Below, one piece after another: positions 30,726 through 40,899 of a stretch of 64,000 bases of DNA. This DNA is from JAPORK01 sp026710285 (lineage in GTDB: Bacteria > Pseudomonadota > Gammaproteobacteria > Pseudomonadales > Endozoicomonadaceae), in contig OZ241746.1 in the NCBI GenBank assembly GCA_965201045.1, forward strand, positions 5,146,001 through 5,210,000, in the 5' to 3' direction. The notes beneath the pieces were generated by a model, which worked only from the letters and a program-made list of their open reading frames with translations, made no database searches and had not been told where the DNA came from. The stretch's first letter is position 1. The number at the start of each line of letters is the position of its first letter. The translations under genes and the position numbers were made by a program.

Positions 30726-32345
30726 ATGATAAAAATAGTAACTGACAGGAAGACGACTTTTCTTCTTATGATATCCTTGTTTTACCTGATTTTTATGCAG
30801 GTAGCCCGGGCAGATCAAATGAATGTTATTGCTTTTCACATTACCAATTCTGGTATGTATGCAACAATAGGGGTTAGCAGTGAGCCAACACCTGAACAAA
30901 CATTTTTTATCGATCAGTCAACAGAACCTACGCTTACGTGTGATCCGGCTTCTATTGCTTTTACAGACTCTCCGCTAAAATTTTTCCAAACTTTTTGGAA
31001 GCACTATGGAACAAAAATCACTGAGTTGTTAAATGATGACACACACAAAGCACTACCAATAAAAGTTCGTATCGTAGCAGCCGGTAGTAAAAGAGCAGCA
31101 AGCAAATCTGCACCTGAAGAATCAACAATAGGATATTATCTCAGGTCGTATAGTCGGGAACAGACTGAAGCCTGCTTAAAAACACAAAATAAAAAACAAT
31201 TTTTTAACTGTGTATTTACTGCAGAGATAGAACGCTGGTTGCCTGGCAGAGATATTACTGTAGATGAAATAGAAGAGGATACTGCATCGATAGTAAAAAT
31301 GGCTGCTCTGTATTATGCTCATCAGATAAAATCAGCACCAGGCTCAGAGGATAAACAGTTATCAGATCCAGAAACAGAATCTGTAAAAAGTACCGATCAG
31401 CAGCCGCTACTTGTAGGTCATATAACAACCTGTAGTCAATTTTGTTCAATGGATGATCATACAGACTGTCGTTATAGATTATTACCATACATGAACGTAT
31501 TCTCTCATCAGAATAATTATATTACTTTTCGGATAGGTGATTGTTTTCAACAAAAGCATCTGAAAGATTTTATAAGCAGTGACAGTATGCAACCTGTAGT
31601 AGAGAGTTTTAAAGAGCAGAGACAACTCAGACGTGAAGGGAAAAAGGATCAAGTAAAGTTAGATCAGGATCAGTTTGAGCAGTTGCTCTGCAAATATCAG
31701 CAGCAACATGCAGATTCTCTGTTATCTGCTGTATATTCATCATCGGTCTTGCATCAGGCAGCACATATTGAACCACAAAAAGATCAACCAATGTATGACG
31801 GAGCAGCACCCTGTATGATGTGTCGGCTTGGCGTCCTGGGTGTCGGTTATGTTCTGTTTGGTGATTTGGTTGCAGATACTCTTTATAAACAGGGTAATAT
31901 GCCTGAGATGGATCAGGTAAAAAAAACTTGTCCACAATATTCATCAGAATGTGCTTGTGATCAGGCTATGCATTTAATTGAGAATGTTATTCAGTCACTT
32001 TTAGAGGAAATTACCTCTATAGGCATATCTTTTGCAGAAAAAAACAGATCAGTAGAAAAACAGCATCAGACAATTCCTTCATTTATGCTTATAGGTGACA
32101 GAATTAATATACTGGAACAATATGCGCTTAAGAAAGATCTCAGTTTTTCAGATATATTGGTGCAAAGGTTGCAAAATCAGGGAGAAGTGGACAAGCTTGT
32201 AAAACAAATGCGTGAAACGATCATGTGTTGTAATGAACAGCAATTTAAAGAAGATATACAAAACACAATCATACCTATGATTCAGAAAATGATCATTGTA
32301 CCTAAAGAAAAATTTACAACCTTAATGCATCAGGTTGCTCAGTGA
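30726..32345 (+). CDS. Exported protein of the six-paralog family, member 1 (unknown function)
   Basis: A 539-residue protein with a clear signal sequence (LLMISLFYLIFMQVARA, cleavage after about residue 29), so it is exported. AAAGGA lies 9 nt before the ATG. Family landmarks are an N-terminal strand-like NVIAFHITNSGMYATIGV, DQSTEPTLT at about 63-71, APCMMCRLGVLGVGYVLFGD in the middle, IGDRINILEQYALKK later, and IIVPKEKFTTLMHQ at the end. I recognise no known domain. The paired glycine-rich turns and late 'LIGDR' strand vaguely suggest an actin/hexokinase-like fold, but the catalytic residues are not evident, so this is speculation. It is separated from its relatives by the MarC gene and is one of the more diverged copies. 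Confidence 0.8.
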   Translation: MIKIVTDRKTTFLLMISLFYLIFMQVARADQMNVIAFHITNSGMYATIGVSSEPTPEQTFFIDQSTEPTLTCDPASIAFTDSPLKFFQTFWKHYGTKITELLNDDTHKALPIKVRIVAAGSKRAASKSAPEESTIGYYLRSYSREQTEACLKTQNKKQFFNCVFTAEIERWLPGRDITVDEIEEDTASIVKMAALYYAHQIKSAPGSEDKQLSDPETESVKSTDQQPLLVGHITTCSQFCSMDDHTDCRYRLLPYMNVFSHQNNYITFRIGDCFQQKHLKDFISSDSMQPVVESFKEQRQLRREGKKDQVKLDQDQFEQLLCKYQQQHADSLLSAVYSSSVLHQAAHIEPQKDQPMYDGAAPCMMCRLGVLGVGYVLFGDLVADTLYKQGNMPEMDQVKKTCPQYSSECACDQAMHLIENVIQSLLEEITSIGISFAEKNRSVEKQHQTIPSFMLIGDRINILEQYALKKDLSFSDILVQRLQNQGEVDKLVKQMRETIMCCNEQQFKEDIQNTIIPMIQKMIIVPKEKFTTLMHQVAQ

Positions 32346-32607
32346 TGTGAGAAAAAATTCACCATTAAGGAGAACAATAGTTCAGACAGTTGTTGACAAC
32401 GCAGTGGATTAAATCTACTTGGTCTGTTAATTTTCAGGTGTGTTAAGTTTACATGGATGTGACTAAATCACTGAAAATTAATGGATCGAACTATTGGAAC
32501 AACTGATAAAAAAACGCTCTCTGTTGGATACTTTGTCTGAATTCAGATAGATTAAAAAGGTGTAGTGGTTATTAAATTCTCAAAATACATGAATAAGAAG
32601 GATAAAT

Positions 32608-33249
32608 ATGAAAGATCTGATTCTGCACACCATTACCGTATTTATGGGTTTTTTTGCAATTATGAACCCAATTGCCAACACTCCAATCTTCCTTAGTTTG
32701 ACTGCAAATGAAGATCCTGAAACGATCAAATCTACCGCTTTTAATGCAGTTTTTACAGCCTTTATTATTGTGAGCATCTTTGCTATTTTCGGTAAACTTA
32801 TTTTTGATCTTTTTGGTATTACGCTATATGCATTACGTATCACCGGCGGTATTTTAATATTTGTAATTGGCTTTCGTATGCTTCAGGGAGATTCCACTCA
32901 CAATAAAACTAAAGAAAAAGCTTATTCACCAGAACAGCAAAGAGCTGCATTGAGTATTGCCATTTCTCCGCTGGCTACGCCGCTACTGGCAGGACCTGGC
33001 ACCATTGCAACGGCGATGAATTTTGCCGCAACCGGTGGTATCGACAAAATGATGATTACTATTATCTCTTTTGCTGTTTTATGTGTACTGACTCACCTGT
33101 TATTTTTATCTGGTAAACGCTTAATTAAAGCGGTTGGACCAAGTGCTCTAAATGTTATAACAAAAATGATGGGTTTAATTCTGGCAGTTATTGGTACGCA
33201 GATGCTGATTCAAGGTATAGTTGTAGCCTATAAAACGACATTCATCTGA
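32608..33249 (+). CDS. MarC-family integral membrane protein
   Basis: A 213-residue inner-membrane protein with six hydrophobic segments, of the MarC/YhgN family (no firmly established transport substrate). Characteristic parts are GFFAIMNPIANTPIFLSLT in the first segment, ITGGILIFVIGFRML in the third, and SPLATPLLAGPGTIATAM, the conserved family motif, after the central loop. AAGGA lies 8-9 nt before the start. It interrupts the run of exported paralogs and shows no functional link to them, so the paralogs probably expanded around a pre-existing core gene. Confidence 0.92.
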   Translation: MKDLILHTITVFMGFFAIMNPIANTPIFLSLTANEDPETIKSTAFNAVFTAFIIVSIFAIFGKLIFDLFGITLYALRITGGILIFVIGFRMLQGDSTHNKTKEKAYSPEQQRAALSIAISPLATPLLAGPGTIATAMNFAATGGIDKMMITIISFAVLCVLTHLLFLSGKRLIKAVGPSALNVITKMMGLILAVIGTQMLIQGIVVAYKTTFI

Positions 33250-33643
33250 TTGATCAGCAATCATATATAATATGTATGTCGCTTATATATTAGATCCTGA
33301 ATTTTTTCACAAATACAGGCATCGTTTTTCTCTTAGATAAACTTGCGTCTTTTAAACTGATTGTGTAGTCTCCTGCTTTTATTCAGGTAGATCTATCTTC
33401 TGCTGAACATACTACTCACCTTTCTGGCTGGGTGGAGTCTAAGCCTGCCTTCACGCTTCGACAAATTCAGAGCACCACTGTGATTTTTTTCAGAAAGTGA
33501 TTGATAAAAAGCATTTCATAATTTGACAATAAAAAGATGTTGTCTATTTTTTTCTAAACATTAATAATCTAAAACTAAAAAAATATTAAACAGTATTTTT
33601 AAAAATAAAAGACTGTATTGTAATATTGTAAGGAAAATTATCA
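33250..33643. other. Intergenic region with a REP-like fragment
   Basis: About 390 bp. A fragment at 33432-33476 (AAGCCTGCCTTCACGCTTCG, then ACAAATTCAGAGCACC) resembles one arm of the CTTCGACAAGCTCAG palindromes found at 14368, 42774 and 61728. The opposite arm is lost. A 6-bp hairpin TGATTG/CAATCA overlaps the MarC stop region. Nothing else is recognised. Confidence 0.4.
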
Positions 33644-35365
33644 ATGATAAAAATCATCTCTTTCAGAAAAAGGCTTTTTCTTTTTATGGTATTCCTGTTT
33701 TGCCTGGTTTTTACGCAAGCAATCCGGGCAAGTGAAGCAAGTATTATTGCCTTTTTTATCACTGATACTGGTATGCATGTAACAGTAGGCGTTGATGATA
33801 AAGCAATACCTGAAAAAACTTTTTTTATGGATCAGTTTACAGAACCAACGCTTACACAGGATTCACCTTTATTCATTTTTACAGGCTCTTCATTAAAGTT
33901 TTTTCTTACCTTCTGGAGAAAGTATGAAAAGGAAATCCAGGCTTTATTAGATAACAGTACACACAAAAAATTACCATTAAAAGTTTATATTGCTGCAACC
34001 GGTTTGGCACAAGCAAAAGTAATCAGGATAAAAAAAGATGAGTTAATCAATGATTACATCTCGTCATGTCTGAATAATTTACAGTGGTTGTTAGAAGTGA
34101 TGCATGTAGCGGAATTTTTCAATAATGTATTTTATTATGAAATAGAAAAAAGTTTTCCGGGAAAAACGATCACTATGTATGAGACAGTGGCTGGTGAGCA
34201 TTTGTTGACAAATACGGTTTCTGTTTATTATGGTCAGATAAAGTCAGCATCCGGGGTGGGAAACGAAAAGCTATCAGATCAAAGTGCAGCGATGAAAGAA
34301 GAGGAAGATTTGTCACAACCTGCAATTGTTGCGTATCTGTCAACTGCTATCCACTTCTATAAAATTGATAATATAGATAATGCAGAAAACCACAGCATCT
34401 CTTACTTTATTTCACAAGACCTTCATCGTTTAAAGTTAAACCAAAATATTTATGATATTGGTCTTAGCTTTAGAGAAAAACACCTGAACAAATTAATAAC
34501 CAGCGAAACCATGCAAGCCGTAACAGAGAGTTTTGACCAGCAAGTCTCACTACAGACCGCAGATGTTATCGATGAAATACAGTTAAATAAGCAGCGATTT
34601 GAAGCATCGTTCTGTGAATACCAGAAGAAGCACAGAGATGATTTATTATCCGCTGTCTATTCAGCAGATATCTTACATGATGCAAAACACACAGATCATG
34701 GAAAAACTGAACCCACTCACCAGGGAGCACCCTGTATGATGTATCTGTTGGGAAGGTTAGGTAAAGGTTATAATCTGTTCGGTGACTGTGTTTCCGATGT
34801 ACTTTCTGCAAAAGGATATACCGGAGATCAGTTTGCAGAAAGATTAAGCAGAATAAAAATAACCTGCCCGGAATATTCAGCAGAGCGTGCTTGTGATCAG
34901 GTGATAGATTTAGTTGATAACGTTTTTGAATCATTTTTAGCGTATATCATCTGCATAAGTCAAAACGATTACTGTTTGTGGAGCCATGCAGAGGATGGCA
35001 CGATGATAAGTAATCCATTCATATTAACAGGCGACAGAGCTAATTTACTAAAACAATATGCCAGCAGAAAAAATGCAACACTCCCAGAGTTATTGTTACA
35101 AAGATTGCAGGATCAGCAATATGTGAATAAGCTGTTTGAAAAAATGCAGACTTCACCCAATGAACAGTTAAAAGTGCAGTTTGAAACAGACATAAAAACT
35201 AAAGTCATACCTTTCGTTAAAAATATACTAATAGTGCCTGAAGAAGAATTTACCAATCTAATGTATCAGGTTGCACTAAGATATGTGCATAAAAGTAAGA
35301 ACATTAATAACAAGTTAGCTATTAAGAATTATTTACATCCAGGTTTTTTTCCTGTCCTAAAATAA
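33644..35365 (+). CDS. Exported protein of the six-paralog family, member 2
   Basis: A 573-residue member. AAGGA lies about 8 nt before the ATG, and the signal sequence reads LFLFMVFLFCLVFTQAIRA. It shares DQFTEPTLT, ILHDAKHTD, QGAPCMMYLLGRLGKGYNLF, SAERACDQVIDLVDNVFESF, TGDRANLLKQYASRK and IVPEEEFTNLMYQ with its neighbours. The last 25 or so residues (after YVHKSKN) are extra. It is the first of four consecutive same-strand copies. No known domain is recognised. The cysteines in the mature part (for example CCM/CMM and ERACDQ) are conserved across the plus-strand copies, which would suit disulfides in the periplasm or outside the cell. Confidence 0.8.
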   Translation: MIKIISFRKRLFLFMVFLFCLVFTQAIRASEASIIAFFITDTGMHVTVGVDDKAIPEKTFFMDQFTEPTLTQDSPLFIFTGSSLKFFLTFWRKYEKEIQALLDNSTHKKLPLKVYIAATGLAQAKVIRIKKDELINDYISSCLNNLQWLLEVMHVAEFFNNVFYYEIEKSFPGKTITMYETVAGEHLLTNTVSVYYGQIKSASGVGNEKLSDQSAAMKEEEDLSQPAIVAYLSTAIHFYKIDNIDNAENHSISYFISQDLHRLKLNQNIYDIGLSFREKHLNKLITSETMQAVTESFDQQVSLQTADVIDEIQLNKQRFEASFCEYQKKHRDDLLSAVYSADILHDAKHTDHGKTEPTHQGAPCMMYLLGRLGKGYNLFGDCVSDVLSAKGYTGDQFAERLSRIKITCPEYSAERACDQVIDLVDNVFESFLAYIICISQNDYCLWSHAEDGTMISNPFILTGDRANLLKQYASRKNATLPELLLQRLQDQQYVNKLFEKMQTSPNEQLKVQFETDIKTKVIPFVKNILIVPEEEFTNLMYQVALRYVHKSKNINNKLAIKNYLHPGFFPVLK

Positions 35366-35593
35366 TTCAGTAGAAATTATACTGGTTTTTCATTATGCTT
35401 GTGATGTCGTGAAAAATGATAATAGCGATAATTTTATGTCAGAGCAGTTGAGTATTGTATGGTAGCAACCATCTAACAGATAAAATTTATAACAATTGTA
35501 AAGCGTCGTATTTTGTGTATTGATTTCCTGAAAAAAACGATAAAAAAATATTTTAACAATAAAATATCTGGCTGTAATGTCATAAGGAAAAAA

Positions 35594-37279
35594 ATGATAA
35601 AAACAATATTGTTGAGAAAAAGTATTCCCTTTTTGATCTCACTATTTTGTCTAGCTTTTACACAAATAGTTCGGGCAGGTGAACTGAACATCATCACTTT
35701 TCTTATCACCAATACTGGTATGTATGTAGTAACAGGCGTCGATGATAAAACAAAACCTGAAAAAATATTTTATATAGATCAGTCAACAGAACCTACGCTT
35801 ACAGGTTGTCCACCTTCATTTACTGTTGGTGATACACAGATAAAATTTTTATATACTTTTTGGAAAAAACATGAAGGGGAAGTGCTACCGCCACTATATG
35901 ATGACACGCACAAAAATTTACCGATAATAGTTTATCTCGCTGCGGTTAATACAAAAAAATCACAAATGGAAAAAATGCCAGATGAGATAATAGCTCATTA
36001 CTTTTACCAATATCCAGAAGATGAGCTTGATGTAGGTTTCAAACAATATGATAAATTAAATTTTTTCGATTATATTTTTCGTTTGGAAATGCGTAAAAAA
36101 TTTCCTCTAAGTCCCAGAAGTGTTAGCACAACTGATGTTTTAGAAGATATGCCTTTGATAGCAAACATGGCTTCTTCATATTATAGTCGGGTAATGTCAG
36201 CACCAGATGCAGAAAACCAACAGGTATCAGATCAAAAAACAGACACAGTAAAAAGGAACAGTCCGCAAGAAGAACATGCAATAATAGCACATCTGACAAC
36301 CGATATTTGTTTCTGTCGGGTTCCTTGTGTTGGTAATGATCAGGATAAATCCAATAGCTATCAGAATATATTACCAGATAACTACTTTTCTTCACGGGAA
36401 GCCTGGAATATTTATCAGATTGGTCTTAATTTTAGAGAAAAACATCTGCATAAATTGCTAAACAGCGAAACCATGCAGGCTGTAACTGAATGCTTTGAAA
36501 CACAATATGCACAAAAGCTCAAAGGTACTGCGTATAAAATACAGTTAGACCAACAACAATTTGAAACGTTGTTATGTGAATACCAGAAAAAAAATCAGGA
36601 TGATTTATTATCTGCGGTATACACAGCAAACATCTTGCATAATGCAAAATACACTGATCCCACAGAAATTGAACCTGCTTACCAGGGAGCACCCTGTATG
36701 CTGTATCTGCTTGGAATGGAAGGTAAAAGTTATAATGTGTTTGGTGACTGTGTTGCCGATGTACTGTGCTCAGAAGGATATGCCGGAGATCAGTTTACTG
36801 AAAAGAGAGGCAAAATAAAAACAATCTGTCCAGACTATTCAGCAGAGCGTGCCTGTGAACAGGCAATGAGTTTGATTGATGATGTCTTTGACGTGTTTTT
36901 AGAGTATATCATCACTATATGTTTCAAATATAGCTGGTGTATGTGTAAAATAAACAACAACCTTATCGTTGATTCACTCATACTTATAGGTGACAGAGTC
37001 AATGTACTTCAACAGTATGCCAGCAGAAAAAAAACCAGCATTAAAAAGCTATTGTTACAAAAATTGCAAAATCCGCAATATGTGAATGAGCTGTTTGAAA
37101 AAATGCAGACCATCTCATATGAACCATCACCAGATGAACAACTATCAAAAGAAGTGTTTGAAAAAGACATACAAACCAAAGTCATACCTGTAATTGAAAA
37201 GATGCTGATAGTACCTGAAGAGGAGTTTATCGATTTAATGTATCAGTCTGTACGAAGGTTTATATACATAAATAAATAA
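35594..37279 (+). CDS. Exported protein of the six-paralog family, member 3
   Basis: A 561-residue member. The reading frame is open back to 35513, but I chose the ATG at 35594 because AAGGA at 35584-35588 precedes it and the protein then begins MIKTILLRKSIPFLI like member 4. The signal sequence ends CLAFTQIVRAG. It is closest to member 4: both share the segment RNSPQEE..., HLTTDICFCRVP and FREKHLHKLL. The C-terminus reads IVPEEEFIDLMYQ. Only 46 bp separate its stop from member 4, so members 3-5 are likely one transcript. The function is unknown. Confidence 0.8.
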   Translation: MIKTILLRKSIPFLISLFCLAFTQIVRAGELNIITFLITNTGMYVVTGVDDKTKPEKIFYIDQSTEPTLTGCPPSFTVGDTQIKFLYTFWKKHEGEVLPPLYDDTHKNLPIIVYLAAVNTKKSQMEKMPDEIIAHYFYQYPEDELDVGFKQYDKLNFFDYIFRLEMRKKFPLSPRSVSTTDVLEDMPLIANMASSYYSRVMSAPDAENQQVSDQKTDTVKRNSPQEEHAIIAHLTTDICFCRVPCVGNDQDKSNSYQNILPDNYFSSREAWNIYQIGLNFREKHLHKLLNSETMQAVTECFETQYAQKLKGTAYKIQLDQQQFETLLCEYQKKNQDDLLSAVYTANILHNAKYTDPTEIEPAYQGAPCMLYLLGMEGKSYNVFGDCVADVLCSEGYAGDQFTEKRGKIKTICPDYSAERACEQAMSLIDDVFDVFLEYIITICFKYSWCMCKINNNLIVDSLILIGDRVNVLQQYASRKKTSIKKLLLQKLQNPQYVNELFEKMQTISYEPSPDEQLSKEVFEKDIQTKVIPVIEKMLIVPEEEFIDLMYQSVRRFIYINK

Positions 37280-37325
37280 AATATTGGTCCTGTAAAAAAT
37301 ACTCAATAAATAATAAGGAAAAAAA

Positions 37326-39032
37326 ATGATAAAAACAATGTTATTGAGAAAAAGCATTCCGTTTTTAATCTTGCTATTTTGTCTGGATTTTGCACAAGTA
37401 GTCCGGGCAAGTAAAATGAGCATTATCACCTTTTTTATCACTAACACCGGTCTGTATGTGACAATAGGCGTCGATGATAAAACAAAACCTGAAAAAACAT
37501 TTTGTATAGATCAGTCAACGGAACCTACGCTTACAGGTTATCCACCTTCATTTACTTCTGATGAAACACCGATAAAATTTTTATATACTTTTTGGGAAAA
37601 ACATGAAAAAGACGTGCTGAGGTTATTATGTGATGACATGCACAAAGACTTACCGGTAGAAGTTTATATCACTACGACTGATAAATTAACAGCACAAACA
37701 GAACAAATATCACAGCGTGAGATCATCACTCATTATCTCTCCAGGTACCCGGAGGAGGATGCTAATGTAGATTTAACAGTTTGTAATAAATTAACACTTT
37801 TTGAGTATATTTTTCATCTGGAAATAGAGAAAAAGTTACCTCATCAAGATATCAAAATCAGAGATATTTTAGACAATATGACGCTGATAGCAAATATGGC
37901 TTCTTTATATTATAGCCGGGTAATGTCAACACCAGATGCAGAAAATCAACAGTCATCAGATCAGGAGACAGACAAAGTAAAAAGGAACAGTCCGCAAGAA
38001 GAGTATGCAATGGTAGCACATCTGACAACCGATATTTGTTTCTGTCGGGTTCCTCAAATCGGTAATGGCAAGGATAAATCCAATCTCAGCTGGACGCTGT
38101 TTACATGCAATAAATCGCCTTCATGGAAAACCTGGAATATTTATAAGATTGGTCTTGGTTTTAGAGAAAAGCATCTGCATAAATTGCTAACCAGTGACAC
38201 GATGCGGGCTGTAACTGAGCGCTTTGAAACACAAGATGCAGAAAAGATCAAAGGTATTGCGGATAAAATAAAATTGAATCAACTGCAATTTGAAACGTTG
38301 TTCTGTGAATACCAGAAACAAAATAAGGATGATTTATTGTCTGCTGTATATATGGCAGATGTCCTGCATAATGCAAAACATACAGATCTTGCAAAAACTG
38401 AATCCGCTTATCAGGGAGCACCCTGTATGATGTACCTGCTTGGCAGAGAAGGTAAAAGCTATAATGTATTTGGTGATTTTGTTGCCGATGTACTGTGCAC
38501 AAAAGGGTATGCCGGAGATCAGTTTGCTGAAAAAAGGAGCAAAATAAAAACAATCTGTCCGGAATATTCATCAGAGCGTGCCTGTGATCAGGCAATGGAT
38601 TTAATTGATGATGTTTTTGAGGTATTTTTAGATGATATCATTAGCCTATATTTTAAATATAACTGGTGTATGGATGAAAGAGACGGCATTAAGGTAGTTG
38701 ATTCACTTGTACTTATAGGCGACAGAATTAATGTTCTTCAGCAGTATGCCAGTAGAAAAAAGGCAAATCTTGCAGAGATATTACTGCAAAAATTGCAAGA
38801 TCCACCCTGTGTGAATAAGCTATTTGAAAAAATACAAGCCAGATCAAATGAGCAAAAGTCAAGAGAACAATTTGAAAAAGATATACAAACACAAGTCATA
38901 CCTGCAATTAAAAAGATACTGATAGTACCTGAAGAGGAATTTACCAGTTTAATGCATCAGGCTGTACTAAATCATCTGAGTGAAAAAAAGCAACTCAATG
39001 CTCTATTGACTTTGATGAAAGTTGCTTCATAG
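37326..39032 (+). CDS. Exported protein of the six-paralog family, member 4
   Basis: A 568-residue member with AAGGA about 6 nt before the ATG and a signal sequence ending CLDFAQVVRAS. It is a recent duplicate of member 3: about the first 80 and the central 150 residues are nearly the same, including RVMSTPDAENQQ and HLTTDICFCRVP. Segments around residues 110-170 and 260-280 differ. This mosaic of constant and variable stretches is expected for surface-exposed or partner-binding parts. The late motif IGDRINVLQQYASRKKANLA is intact. Function unknown. Member 5 begins 18 bp after its stop. Confidence 0.8.
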   Translation: MIKTMLLRKSIPFLILLFCLDFAQVVRASKMSIITFFITNTGLYVTIGVDDKTKPEKTFCIDQSTEPTLTGYPPSFTSDETPIKFLYTFWEKHEKDVLRLLCDDMHKDLPVEVYITTTDKLTAQTEQISQREIITHYLSRYPEEDANVDLTVCNKLTLFEYIFHLEIEKKLPHQDIKIRDILDNMTLIANMASLYYSRVMSTPDAENQQSSDQETDKVKRNSPQEEYAMVAHLTTDICFCRVPQIGNGKDKSNLSWTLFTCNKSPSWKTWNIYKIGLGFREKHLHKLLTSDTMRAVTERFETQDAEKIKGIADKIKLNQLQFETLFCEYQKQNKDDLLSAVYMADVLHNAKHTDLAKTESAYQGAPCMMYLLGREGKSYNVFGDFVADVLCTKGYAGDQFAEKRSKIKTICPEYSSERACDQAMDLIDDVFEVFLDDIISLYFKYNWCMDERDGIKVVDSLVLIGDRINVLQQYASRKKANLAEILLQKLQDPPCVNKLFEKIQARSNEQKSREQFEKDIQTQVIPAIKKILIVPEEEFTSLMHQAVLNHLSEKKQLNALLTLMKVAS

Positions 39033-39050
39033 ATTATAAGGGAAACAATA

Positions 39051-40745
39051 ATGATAAAAATAATATCCTGCAGGAAGAGTATCTTCTTTTTAATTTCACT
39101 TTTTTGTCTGATTTTTACACAAATAGCCCGGTCAGGTGAAGCGAACATTATCGCTTTTCATATCACTGACGCTGGTATGTATATGACGATAGGTGTTGAT
39201 GATAAAAAAGAGCCTGAAAAAACATTTTCTATGCATCAGTCAACGGAACCTGCGCTTACAGGTGATCCACCTTCACTTGCTTTTAAAGACTCTCCAGTAA
39301 AATTTTTTCATATCTTCTGGGAAAAGTATGAAGCAGAAATTCGGCAACTATTATGTGATGATATACACAAAAAACTACCGATAAAGGTTTATATCGCTGC
39401 AGCCGGTACAAGAAAAGCAGCAACAGAGACAATACCACAAAACAAGATAATTGATCATTACCTGTCGCTGTATCCGGAGGAAAAAACTAAAATATGCCTG
39501 ACAAAAGAGAATAAGCTGGAATTTTTTAAATGCCTGTTTATTCTTGAGATAGAGAAAAGATTATCTCACAAAATAATCAGTTGTGATATGGTACCAAATG
39601 CTAATATGATCGTGGAGATGGCTTCTTTACACTGTGGTCAGATAACGTCAAAATCAAATACAGAAAATCAACAGGCATTAGATCAAGGTCCAACCCCGAA
39701 AAAAACCAAAGACTCAAAACAGTCTATGTTTGTAGCGCATATGTCAACTGGTTTTCACTTTTATCGTATTACTAATGTTAATATTAAGGATGATAATACA
39801 AAAGATCTCAGCTATTTCTGCTTACCGACAAACAATAGTTGTTTTTTGAGTGATCCATGGAACATTTATAAGGCAGGTGTTTTTTTTAAAAAGAAGCATC
39901 TGCACAAGTTAATAAACAGTCAAGTGATGAAACCTGTATCTGATGAGTTTGACTCGCAATCCTTTGATCAAACCATGGGTTTGCGTGATCAAATACAATT
40001 GGATAAAAAACAATTTGAAGCATCACTGTGCCAATATAATGAAAAAAATAATGATCATTTATTATCCGCTGTGTATTCAGCAGATATTTTGCATGATGCA
40101 GAACACAAAGACCCTACAAAAGAAGAAGTGCTTTACCAGGGAGCACCCTATATGATATACCGGCTTGGAAGATTGGGTAAAGGCTATAATCTGTTTGGTG
40201 ACTGTGTTTGTGATGTATTGTGCAAAAATGGGTATGCCTGTGATCAGTTTGAGCAGAGAATGAGTCGGATAAAAATGATCTGCCCGGAATATTTATCAGA
40301 GCGTGCTTGTGATCAGGCTGTAGATTTAACTGATAACGTCTGTGATGAATTTTTAGAGTATATTATAAGTATGAGTTTGTATAACTTTAGCGAACACACA
40401 GAAGATAACGATCTGACAAGTGATCCTTTCGTATTAATAGGCGACGGAATCGATTTGCTGAATCAGTATGCCCGCAGAAAAAAATTGAACCTTGTCGAAA
40501 TATTACTACAAAAATTGCAAACTCTGCAATATGTGAATAAGTTGTTTTATAGAATAAAGGTCGTGTCAGGCAAAAAAAAATCAAAAGATGAATTTGAAAA
40601 AGAGATAAAAACCAAGACCATACCCTTAATCAGGGCAATGGTCATCGTCCCTAAAGATGAGTTTATCGGTTTAATGCATCAGACTGTGCTAAAGCATTTT
40701 CATGAAAAAGCAAATAACAGTGAACTCGTTGAGAGCAATACCTGA
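39051..40745 (+). CDS. Exported protein of the six-paralog family, member 5
   Basis: A 564-residue member. AAGGGAAA precedes the ATG with good spacing, and the signal sequence reads FFLISLFCLIFTQIARSG. It carries NIIAFHITDAGMYMTIGVDD, HQSTEPALT, QGAPYMIYRLGRLGKGYNLF (Cys replaced by Tyr here), ERACDQAVDLTDNVCDEF, IGDGIDLLNQYARRKK and IVPKDEFIGLMHQ. It sits tightly behind member 4 (18 bp), so they are probably co-transcribed. It is convergent with the diverged minus-strand member 6. No domain is recognised. Confidence 0.8.
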   Translation: MIKIISCRKSIFFLISLFCLIFTQIARSGEANIIAFHITDAGMYMTIGVDDKKEPEKTFSMHQSTEPALTGDPPSLAFKDSPVKFFHIFWEKYEAEIRQLLCDDIHKKLPIKVYIAAAGTRKAATETIPQNKIIDHYLSLYPEEKTKICLTKENKLEFFKCLFILEIEKRLSHKIISCDMVPNANMIVEMASLHCGQITSKSNTENQQALDQGPTPKKTKDSKQSMFVAHMSTGFHFYRITNVNIKDDNTKDLSYFCLPTNNSCFLSDPWNIYKAGVFFKKKHLHKLINSQVMKPVSDEFDSQSFDQTMGLRDQIQLDKKQFEASLCQYNEKNNDHLLSAVYSADILHDAEHKDPTKEEVLYQGAPYMIYRLGRLGKGYNLFGDCVCDVLCKNGYACDQFEQRMSRIKMICPEYLSERACDQAVDLTDNVCDEFLEYIISMSLYNFSEHTEDNDLTSDPFVLIGDGIDLLNQYARRKKLNLVEILLQKLQTLQYVNKLFYRIKVVSGKKKSKDEFEKEIKTKTIPLIRAMVIVPKDEFIGLMHQTVLKHFHEKANNSELVESNT

Positions 40746-40834
40746 TGATCTGGTAAATCATTCCACAGAGAATCTTCAGGCTGTTATGTCAATGGTATTA
40801 TGGCAGATGGGTAACAGTCCTGGTTGTCTTAGAG

Positions 40835-40865
40835 CCGGTTCATCATCAGAAAAATGATGAGCCGG
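40835..40865. terminator. Stem-loop between convergent family members 5 and 6
   Basis: Arms CCGGTTCATCAT and ATGATGAGCCGG form a 12-bp stem with one G-T wobble and a 7-nt loop (CAGAAAA). It lies in the 154-bp gap between two convergent genes, where a bidirectional terminator is expected. No T-run follows on either side, so its termination strength is uncertain. Confidence 0.5.
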
Positions 40866-40899
40866 TGCATCCATATTACAAAATTCTTTACTTTGTATG